Of a stretch of 13,292 nucleotides of DNA, positions 1 through 5,838 are shown piece after piece. Source of the DNA: Gemmatimonadota bacterium (GTDB lineage Bacteria > Gemmatimonadota > Gemmatimonadetes > Palauibacterales > Palauibacteraceae); contig JAMJQV010000339.1 of the NCBI GenBank assembly GCA_023554435.1, forward strand, positions 1-13,292, written 5' to 3'. Position 1 is the stretch's first letter, and the number at the start of each line of letters is the position of its first letter. A program made the position numbers and the translations under genes. The notes under the pieces are model-generated. The model saw only the letters and a list, made by a program, of their open reading frames with translations, ran no database searches and was not told the origin of the DNA.

Positions 1-286
1 TCCAGCGAACGGGCGCCCGGCCGGCGTTCGCGCCGGCTTCCGTTCCTTCCTCGGCCAGCACCTCGTGGTCTGGAAACCACTCGAGAAGCGTGGACACGAT
101 GGCCTGCTCCGAGTCCACGTCCACCTCCGTCACGAAGTCGGAGCGGCCCTTGGCGGTCCACCGGGACGGGTCCGCCCGACCTCGCGCGTCCGCGTGGATG
201 ACGGCCGCCTTTTCGGCGGCCTGACGTGCCGCTTCCAGGAGGGATGTGTCGTCCGCGGGCGGCGATTCCGGCGCAGTATCAGGCAA
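1..286 (-). CDS. Inositol monophosphatase family protein, 5' part only
   Basis: Partial gene reading leftward off the window; 95 codons are visible. Family members are Mg2+-dependent cytosolic sugar-phosphate or nucleotide-phosphate phosphatases (inositol-1-phosphatase, and relatives such as CysQ). The visible part has the N-terminal family pattern: an Ala-rich helix (residues 17-30), then K46-G-R-S-D-F-V-T-E-V-D56, then a helix ending W70-F-P-D-H-E-V-L-A-E-E80, where the Glu pair corresponds to the metal-binding glutamates. The last codon is W95, where family members continue to the D-P-L-D-G-T metal motif, which would lie outside the window. Start: an in-frame TGA lies at 364-362, and there is no ATG or GTG between it and the conserved part. 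TTG at 286 is therefore the best start, with CTG at 289 as the alternative; no strong Shine-Dalgarno is seen. The gene is divergent from trpS. The family call is firm; the exact substrate is not known. Confidence 0.85.
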   Translation of the reverse strand, partial: MPDTAPESPPADDTSLLEAARQAAEKAAVIHADARGRADPSRWTAKGRSDFVTEVDVDSEQAIVSTLLEWFPDHEVLAEEGTEAGANAGRAPVRW

Positions 287-399
287 CAGGTCGCTCGCTT
301 GCTCGGGGTTTCGGGCCCGGCTACGTTCCGGCGTTCCACCGGACGGTGCCCGGAATCCGCATCATCCGGGCACTTCGTACCCGAATCAGACAGTCCTAC
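287..399. promoter_or_regulatory. Divergent intergenic region with 8-bp inverted repeat
   Basis: This 113-bp region separates the leftward phosphatase gene from rightward trpS. It holds a perfect inverted repeat, GTGCCCGG (346-353) and CCGGGCAC (366-373), with a 12-nt loop, ending 26 nt before the trpS ATG. A weak rightward promoter candidate is TTGCTC (299-304), 17-nt spacer, TACGTT (322-327); each box matches consensus at only three of six positions, so it is a guess. If that promoter were used, the inverted repeat would lie in the trpS leader RNA. No T-run follows the repeat, so it does not look like an intrinsic terminator; it could be an operator. Confidence 0.4.
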
Positions 400-1395
400 A
401 TGACTCAGGGCAAGAGCCGCGTCTTCAGCGGAATCCAACCGTCCGGCGAGCTTCATATCGGCAACTACCTGGGCGCCATCAAGAACTGGGTGGCTCTCAC
501 GGAGACCTACGACTGCGTTTACTGCATCGTGGACCTCCACGCCGTGACGATTCCGTACGAGCCGTCAGAGCTGCAGCGGCGGATTCACGACCTGGCGATC
601 GGCGTGCTGGCGTCGGGCCTCGATCCCGAGCGTTGCACCCTGTTCGTCCAGTCCGCGGTCCCGGAGCACGCCGAGCTTCAGTGGCTCCTGAATACGGTGA
701 CGCCGCTCGGCGAGTTGTCGCGGATGACCCAGTTCAAAGACAAGTCGGGCCGTGTCGACACCATCAACGCCGGTCTCCTCAATTACCCGGTTCTGCAGGC
801 GGCGGACATTCTGCTGTACCTGGCGGACCGTGTTCCGGTGGGAGAAGACCAGGCCCAGCACCTGGAGCTCACGCGTGAGATCGCGCGTCGCTGGAATGGC
901 CGGTTCGGAGAGTATTTCCCCGAGCCCCAGGCCCTGATCGGGGGAGGGAAGCGCATCCTCGGTCTCGACGGCGCCTCGAAGATGTCCAAGTCACAGAACA
1001 ACGTGATCCCGCTCCTGGCAGACGAGGAAGAGCTGTGGTCGGTGATCCGTACCGCCGTGACGGACCCGGCCCGCGTGCGGCGTGACGATCCCGGCAACCC
1101 GGACGTGTGCAACGTCTTTTCACTGCATGGCTTCTTCACATCGGACGAGGAGCGGGCGGAAATCGACGGGCTGTGCCGGACGGCCGGGATCGGGTGTGTG
1201 GACTGCAAGAAAAGGCTCGCGGCCAACATGGCGGCCGAGCTGGCGCCCATTCAGGAAAGGGCCGCCGAGCTCAGGGCGCACCCCGAACGCGTGCGGGAGA
1301 TCCTGCACGAAGGGGCCCGGAGGGCCCGGGCCATTGCCTCCGTTACGCTCGGTGAGGTGTACGAGCGCATGGGTCTCGAGCGGCACGAGTCCTGA
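400..1395 (+). CDS. trpS: Tryptophanyl-tRNA synthetase
   Basis: 331-aa class I aminoacyl-tRNA synthetase, charging tRNA-Trp with tryptophan in the cytoplasm; the length is normal for the family. The N-terminus (V8-F-S-G-I-Q-P-S-G) leads into the HIGH-type motif H19-I-G-N22. The tryptophan/ATP-site pattern V147-G-E-D-Q151 and the signature loop K194-M-S-K-S198 are present. The C-terminal domain has cysteines C237, C259, C266 and C269 (C-x21-C-x6-C-x2-C). This closely resembles the C-x22-C-x6-C-x2-C motif known to bind a [4Fe-4S] cluster in Thermotoga maritima TrpRS, so an Fe-S cluster here is a reasonable inference. Start: the frame is open upstream to an ATG at 226, but homology begins at 400 and the extra 58 codons overlap the divergent phosphatase gene and look like no TrpRS. 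No clear Shine-Dalgarno is seen before 400. First gene of the probable long operon. Confidence 0.97.
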   Translation: MTQGKSRVFSGIQPSGELHIGNYLGAIKNWVALTETYDCVYCIVDLHAVTIPYEPSELQRRIHDLAIGVLASGLDPERCTLFVQSAVPEHAELQWLLNTVTPLGELSRMTQFKDKSGRVDTINAGLLNYPVLQAADILLYLADRVPVGEDQAQHLELTREIARRWNGRFGEYFPEPQALIGGGKRILGLDGASKMSKSQNNVIPLLADEEELWSVIRTAVTDPARVRRDDPGNPDVCNVFSLHGFFTSDEERAEIDGLCRTAGIGCVDCKKRLAANMAAELAPIQERAAELRAHPERVREILHEGARRARAIASVTLGEVYERMGLERHES

Positions 1396-1442
1396 GCGAG
1401 CCCCCGGCAAGGGGACCCGGGACCCCATTCGATTGTGAAGAG

Positions 1443-2486
1443 ATGACGGACACTTTGCGCCGACTCGTCGCCTGGCTGCACTCGGACCGGTATCCCACCT
1501 GGTCCATGCCCGAGTCCACCGTCCAGGCACTCCAGGAAGCGCTGGGGTCGGGCTGGGACGTAGACGTGGTCCGCGTGCCCACCCTGGCCGGCGGCGACGG
1601 AAGCCGTGAGATCCCCCCGGCCGTCCTCGACGCCATCGCCGGTGCGGAGATCTACTTCGGGTTCGGGATCTCGCCCGAACTGTTCCGCGCCGCGCCGCAT
1701 CTGCGCTGGGTGCATTCGGCCGCGGCCGGTGCCCGGGCCTCTCTGTTCCCCGAGATGCGCGAGAGCGACGTCGTATTCACCAATTCCGCCGGGATCTACG
1801 GTGAGCCGTTGGCCGAGTGGGCGATGGCGGCGGTGTTCTACTTCGCCCGCGCTCTCGATGTCGCGGAGCGGGGTGCGAGGGAGCGCCGCTGGCCGTACGA
1901 CGAGATGGCGGCCTTCGGCCATCCGCAGAGGGAGGTCGCCGGCAGCACGATGGCAATCATCGGCTACGGCGGCATCGGTCGCTCCATCGGTGAGCGGGCG
2001 AAGGCACTGGGCATGAAGGTGCTGGCTGTCCGGTCCCGGTCTCCGGACGGCACCCTGGAGGGAGCGGACGAGGGCTTCGGCCCCGAGGGACTCGGCGAGG
2101 TGCTGGAGCGCAGCCATTACGTCGTCCTGAGCCTCCCGGAGACGCCGGTCACCACGGGTTTGATCGGGGCTTCCGAACTTGCCCGAATGCGTCCGGACAG
2201 CGTCTTGTTGAACCTGTCCCGAGGTGGCATTGTGGACGAGGACGCGCTCGTCGACGCGCTCGGTTCGAAGAGAATCCGTGGCGCGGCCCTGGACGTGTTC
2301 CGCGAGGAGCCGCTTCCGGCCGACAGTCCTCTCCGGGCCCTCGAGAACGTGCTGATTACACCGCACGCAGGTGCGGTTTCGCCCCGGTTCTGGGAGCGGG
2401 AAACGGATCTGATGGTCCAGAATATCGGGCACTATCTGGCGGGTGGCCGGATGGAGAACGTGGTAGACAAGACACGGGGCTACTAA
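1443..2486 (+). CDS. D-2-hydroxyacid dehydrogenase (probably NADP-preferring)
   Basis: 347-aa cytosolic oxidoreductase interconverting a 2-oxoacid and a D-2-hydroxyacid. The Rossmann motif is G174-Y-G-G-I-G179. The catalytic set is complete: R260 (in N-L-S-R-G-G-I-V-D-E), E289 (in D-V-F-R-E-E-P) and H308 (in T-P-H-A-G). After the second Rossmann strand the usual acidic residue of NAD enzymes is replaced by R197-S-R199, which favours NADP(H); this is inference. Glyoxylate/hydroxypyruvate reductase is one possible activity. Start: ATG 1443 is the first in-frame start, but the only purine-rich run (GAAGAG, 1437-1442) directly abuts it. TTG at 1455 is better spaced from that run, so the true start may be four codons later. 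It follows trpS by 47 nt, and its TAA is immediately followed by the GTG of the next gene in the same frame. Confidence 0.88.
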   Translation: MTDTLRRLVAWLHSDRYPTWSMPESTVQALQEALGSGWDVDVVRVPTLAGGDGSREIPPAVLDAIAGAEIYFGFGISPELFRAAPHLRWVHSAAAGARASLFPEMRESDVVFTNSAGIYGEPLAEWAMAAVFYFARALDVAERGARERRWPYDEMAAFGHPQREVAGSTMAIIGYGGIGRSIGERAKALGMKVLAVRSRSPDGTLEGADEGFGPEGLGEVLERSHYVVLSLPETPVTTGLIGASELARMRPDSVLLNLSRGGIVDEDALVDALGSKRIRGAALDVFREEPLPADSPLRALENVLITPHAGAVSPRFWERETDLMVQNIGHYLAGGRMENVVDKTRGY

Positions 2487-3590
2487 GTGCAGAGACTGAT
2501 CCAGGCAGCGGTCGACCGCGGAGCCAGCGTCATCCACATCAAGGCCGGTGACGTCCTTCGGGCCCGGATCGAGGGCAAGATCGTCAAGCTCTCGAACCAG
2601 GTGTTCACGGAGGAAGAGACGCTGAAGATCGCGCTGAAGCTGATCGCCAGCGAAAAAGACCGCGAGCGCTTTGACGAAATCCGCGACTACGATACCTCCT
2701 GGGGCCTCAAGGGGGTGGGGCGGTTCCGGATCAACATCTCGCGGCAGCGCGGTTCCGTCATGGTCGTCATGCGGGTCATCCCGCTCAACGTCCCGACCCT
2801 GGAGGAGCTCTCCCTGCCGATGACGCTGGGCGAGATCGCGGAGACCAAGCATGGACTGGTGCTGGTGACCGGCGCGGTGGGCACCGGCAAGAGCACAACG
2901 CAGGCCGCGATGATCCAGTGGATCAACGAGCGTCACAAGAAGCACATCATCACCCTCGAAGATCCGATCGAGTACCTCCACTCCGAGGACGTGAGCACCG
3001 TGACCCAGCGCGAGGTGGGCGTCGACACCGCGTCCTTCCACTCCGGGCTGCGCGCGGCGCTCCGTCAGGACCCCGACGTCATTCTCATCGGCGAGATGAG
3101 GGATCGTGCCACGATCGGCACGGCCTTGCGGGCCGCCGAGTTGGGCCAGCTGGTGATCTCGACCCTTCCCACTCCCAGTGCCATCGGAGCGATCAACTAC
3201 GTTCTCGCCGCGTTTCCCGAAGAAGAGCGTGAGATGGCCCGCATACGCCTGGCCGACGCGCTCCAGGCGGTTATCGCCCAGCGGCTGCTCCCCCGGCGGG
3301 ACACGGACCGCCAGATTCCGGCCGTCGAGATTCTGCGGGTCACCGGTGCGGTCCGCGACTGTATTCTCAACCTCAGTGACGTCGAAGAGATCATGGGCCT
3401 CATGGAGAGCGGCCAGGAAGCCTACGGGATGCAGTCGTTCCAGCAGCACCTGCAGGAATTGGTGCAATCGGGCATGGTCGACTACGAGGTGGCCCGCACG
3501 GCGGCCCCCAGTCCGAGCGATTTCGAGCTGGCCATGCAGACGCTCGGCGGGGCGGCCCCGGATCCGACGCGCGGAGACGTACAGCTGTGA
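2487..3590 (+). CDS. PilT/PilB-like secretion ATPase with altered His box
   Basis: 367-aa RecA-fold ATPase of the type II/IV secretion superfamily, closest in layout to the type IV pilus retraction motor PilT. The N-terminal domain has G12-A-S-V-I-H-I-K-A-G-D, the family's G-A-S-D-x-H motif with Val for Asp, and the R79-F-R-I-N segment. Walker A is G129-A-V-G-T-G-K-S-T137; the Asp box is I155-T-L-E-D-P-I-E-Y163; the Walker B region is D195-P-D-V-I-L-I-G-E203-M-R-D. The His box is unusual: PilT's G-H-L and T-L-H-T histidines are replaced by Q221 and P228. PilT's A-I-R-N-L-I-R-E signature is degenerate (A288-V-R-D-C-I-L-N). GTG 2487 is the only start near the domain boundary because a TAA precedes it directly. 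It overlaps the next gene by 4 nt. No pilin, PilB, PilC or PilM is nearby, so a pilus role is unproven. Confidence 0.88.
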   Translation: MQRLIQAAVDRGASVIHIKAGDVLRARIEGKIVKLSNQVFTEEETLKIALKLIASEKDRERFDEIRDYDTSWGLKGVGRFRINISRQRGSVMVVMRVIPLNVPTLEELSLPMTLGEIAETKHGLVLVTGAVGTGKSTTQAAMIQWINERHKKHIITLEDPIEYLHSEDVSTVTQREVGVDTASFHSGLRAALRQDPDVILIGEMRDRATIGTALRAAELGQLVISTLPTPSAIGAINYVLAAFPEEEREMARIRLADALQAVIAQRLLPRRDTDRQIPAVEILRVTGAVRDCILNLSDVEEIMGLMESGQEAYGMQSFQQHLQELVQSGMVDYEVARTAAPSPSDFELAMQTLGGAAPDPTRGDVQL

Positions 3591-4495
3591 ATCTGGACGG
3601 TGTATTCCTTCCGGTCACCACCCCCTTCGACGCTACGACCGGAGACCTTGATCTCGACGCGTTCGCGGCCAACATCCGGGGCTGGTGCGAATACCCCATC
3701 GCCGGCCTGGTAGTCGGCGGATCCACGGGCGAGCAGGCCCTTCTCGACGAAGACGAACTCGTGGCGCTGTTGGCCAGCGGCGCACGCTCCCGTGGCGACG
3801 GGATGGCCTTGATCGCGGGGACGGGGGCGGAATCCACGCGGGCCACGATTCGCCTGTGCGATCTGGCGGCCCGCGAGGGAGCGGACGCGGTATTGGTGAA
3901 GCCGCCTTCCTACTATCGCGGCCGCATGTCGCCAGAAGCGATCCGCACGTATTTCCTGGCGGTGGCGGACGCCTCTCCCGTTCCGGTGATCCTGTACCAC
4001 GTGCCCAAGTTCGTGCCGGTAGACGTGGTGCCGGAGCTGGCGGGGGAACTGGCGCGCCACGACAACGTTGCGGGGATCAAGGACTCGTCCGGCGATATTC
4101 ACAACCTGGGAGCGGTGTGTGAGGCGGTGGGCGAGAGAGGCACGGTGGTCGTGGGCGCCGGGACACTGTTGTATTCGGGACTCGAGATCGGGGCGCGCGG
4201 TGGGATCATCGCGGTCGGTCTACTGGCCACCGGCGCTGCCTGTGAGCTGTACCGCGCGTTCATGGCGGGTCGGTCGGTGGAGGCCGGGCGTCTGCAGGAG
4301 CGTATAGGACCGTTGCACAAGAAAGTGGTAGCCGGCACGGGAGTGCTGGGTGTGAAGTATGGGCTCGATCAACTCGGTATGGTGGGTGGCCTCCCCCGCC
4401 CACCGCTCCTTCCCCCGACCGACCGGGAGCGGGAAGACGTTGTCGGGGCCCTGGAGCGTGCGGGCCTCGCGCCCGGGCAACCCCAAAGCATCTGA
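3587..4495 (+). CDS. DapA/N-acetylneuraminate lyase superfamily aldolase
   Basis: 302-aa TIM-barrel lyase that forms a Schiff base with a 2-oxoacid such as pyruvate. The Schiff-base lysine is K165 (V-A-G-I-K-D-S-S-G-D), the catalytic tyrosine is Y137 (V-I-L-Y-H-V-P), and the hydroxyl pair of the first loop is S46-T47 (G-G-S-T-G-E). True 4-hydroxy-tetrahydrodipicolinate synthases carry an arginine after Y-N-V-P-S that holds the aspartate-semialdehyde carboxylate. Here the aligned stretch reads Y-H-V-P-K-F-V, with Phe at that place, so lysine biosynthesis is doubtful. A 4-hydroxy-2-oxoglutarate or sugar-acid aldolase is as likely, and a glyoxylate-producing aldolase would pair with the upstream dehydrogenase; this is speculation. 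GTG start, overlapping the previous stop as GTGA, with GGAG (3573-3576) 10 nt upstream inside pilT. purA follows after 30 nt. Confidence 0.85.
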   Translation: MNLDGVFLPVTTPFDATTGDLDLDAFAANIRGWCEYPIAGLVVGGSTGEQALLDEDELVALLASGARSRGDGMALIAGTGAESTRATIRLCDLAAREGADAVLVKPPSYYRGRMSPEAIRTYFLAVADASPVPVILYHVPKFVPVDVVPELAGELARHDNVAGIKDSSGDIHNLGAVCEAVGERGTVVVGAGTLLYSGLEIGARGGIIAVGLLATGAACELYRAFMAGRSVEAGRLQERIGPLHKKVVAGTGVLGVKYGLDQLGMVGGLPRPPLLPPTDREREDVVGALERAGLAPGQPQSI

Positions 4496-4525
4496 CCCAA
4501 CCAGCCCTTCGGGCGGGAGCCATAA

Positions 4526-5818
4526 TTGTTCGACGACAAGACGCGGTGTGTTGTGCTGGTGGGCGTCCAGTGGGGCGACGAGGGGAAGGGCAAGATCACC
4601 GATGTGCTGGCCGAACAGGCCACGCTGGTGGCCCGGTACCAGGGCGGAGCGAATGCGGGCCACACCGTGCTGGTGGACGATGACGAGTTCATCCTCCACC
4701 TGATTCCATCGGGCGCCCTGTACCCCGATGTGCGATGCGTGCTCGGGAATGGCGTGGTTCTCGACCCGAGGACGCTGATCGACGAGATCGAGATGCTGCA
4801 GTCCCGCGGGGTCGACATCGAGGGCCGTCTGGGGGTCTCCAGGCGGGCGCAGCTGGTGCTGCCGTATCACAAGCAGCTCGACGGGGCGAAGGAAGCAGCC
4901 AAGGGCGCCGGCAAGATCGGCACGACCAAACGTGGCATCGGTCCGGCTTACCGCGACAAGATCTCTCGCAGCGGTCTCCGGGTGTGCGACCTCGCCGATC
5001 GTGACTACTGCTGGGATGTAGTGCGCGAGGGAGCGGCAGCGGCCAACGCCATGCTGGCGTACCTCGGGGTCGGGGACCGGGCCGACCCGGACGCCGTGAT
5101 GTCTGAACTCGCCTCGCTGACGCCGCGCCTCCTGGCCCTCGGCACCGATTCGGGCGACGAGATCCGCGATGAGCTGGCCCGCGGCGGCAACGTCCTGCTC
5201 GAGGGTGCGCAGGGATCGCTGCTCGACGTCGACCACGGCACCTACCCGTTCGTCACCTCCTCCACGACCACGGCGGGCGGGGCGGCGGCGGGAGTCGGAA
5301 TCGGCCCCACCCTCATCGACGAGGTCCTCGGAGTGGTCAAGGCGTACACGACACGAGTGGGCGCCGGCCCGTTTCCCACCGAGTTGCAGGGTGACGAGGC
5401 GGACCGGCTCCGCAACCTCGGCGCCGAGTTCGGCGCGACCACGGGCCGGCCACGGAGACCCGGCTGGTTCGATGGCGTCGTCGTTCGCCACGCGGCGGGT
5501 GTGAACGGTCTCACGGGACTCGCGGTGACGAAGCTCGACGTCCTCGACACGTTCGACGAGGTGCTCCTTGGCGTGGGGTACCAGCTCGACGGGGTGGCGA
5601 CCGCCCACTTCCCCGAGCGCTCGGCTGATATCGAGAGGGTGCGCCCCGTGTACGAGAAGGAAGCCGGGTGGAAGGCGGATACCGGTGCGTGCCGATCCTG
5701 GGATGAGCTACCCGAGGCCGCGCGTCACTACCTGAAACGCATCGAAACGGTGTCCGAGGTGCCGATACGTCTGGTCTCCGTGGGCTCGGCCCGGAGTCAG
5801 ATCATCAGGGTCGGCTGA
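4526..5818 (+). CDS. purA: Adenylosuccinate synthetase
   Basis: 430-aa enzyme making adenylosuccinate from IMP, aspartate and GTP, the first committed step to AMP, in the cytoplasm. The length is typical. The P-loop is G17-D-E-G-K-G-K23, with D18 as expected catalytic base and H46 (N-A-G-H-T-V) as catalytic acid. Further family blocks are G132-T-T-K-R-G-I-G-P-A-Y, L225-E-G-A-Q-G, the T-T-R-V-G-A-G-P-F-P-T-E-L loop (275-287), G307-R-P-R-R-P-G-W-F-D and T335-K-L-D-V-L. The C-terminal block S418-V-G-S-A-R has Ser-Ala where Pro plus one residue is common. Start: TTG 4526, the only good start before the P-loop, with GGGAG at 4515-4519 spaced 6 nt. A small hairpin GCCC-TTC-GGGC (4504-4514) sits just before that ribosome binding site. 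tamA follows after 20 nt. Confidence 0.97.
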   Translation: MFDDKTRCVVLVGVQWGDEGKGKITDVLAEQATLVARYQGGANAGHTVLVDDDEFILHLIPSGALYPDVRCVLGNGVVLDPRTLIDEIEMLQSRGVDIEGRLGVSRRAQLVLPYHKQLDGAKEAAKGAGKIGTTKRGIGPAYRDKISRSGLRVCDLADRDYCWDVVREGAAAANAMLAYLGVGDRADPDAVMSELASLTPRLLALGTDSGDEIRDELARGGNVLLEGAQGSLLDVDHGTYPFVTSSTTTAGGAAAGVGIGPTLIDEVLGVVKAYTTRVGAGPFPTELQGDEADRLRNLGAEFGATTGRPRRPGWFDGVVVRHAAGVNGLTGLAVTKLDVLDTFDEVLLGVGYQLDGVATAHFPERSADIERVRPVYEKEAGWKADTGACRSWDELPEAARHYLKRIETVSEVPIRLVSVGSARSQIIRVG

Positions 5819-5823
5819 CGGGC

Positions 5824-5833
5824 AGGAGGGGGG
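5824..5833 (+). promoter_or_regulatory. Strong ribosome binding site for tamA
   Basis: AGGAGGGGGG is the best Shine-Dalgarno in the window. Its AGGAGG core (5824-5829) lies 9 nt before TTG 5839 and decides that non-ATG start, which also gives a signal peptide of normal length. Confidence 0.7.
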
Positions 5834-5838
5834 CGCGG

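Noticed and set aside
20..37. GCCGGCG-TTCG-CGCCGGC hairpin near the left edge
   Set aside because: It lies inside the phosphatase coding region and encodes an Ala/Gly/Asn-rich loop; GC-rich codons explain it and no T-run follows.
226..399. 58-codon N-terminal extension of trpS
   Set aside because: It overlaps the divergent phosphatase gene and reads as Arg/Pro/Gly-rich sequence unlike TrpRS; the conserved N-terminus begins just after ATG 400.
1396..1442. Terminator between trpS and the dehydrogenase (GGGGACCCGGGACCCC)
   Set aside because: Only four G-C pairs flank the loop and no T-run follows; the 47-nt gap is compatible with one operon.
1251..3467. 738-codon open frame on the minus strand across trpS, the dehydrogenase and the PilT-like gene
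   Set aside because: It spans three genes with clear family motifs on the other strand; its product is His/Arg/Asp/Gly-rich with no domain. It is an antisense shadow caused by high G+C at third positions.
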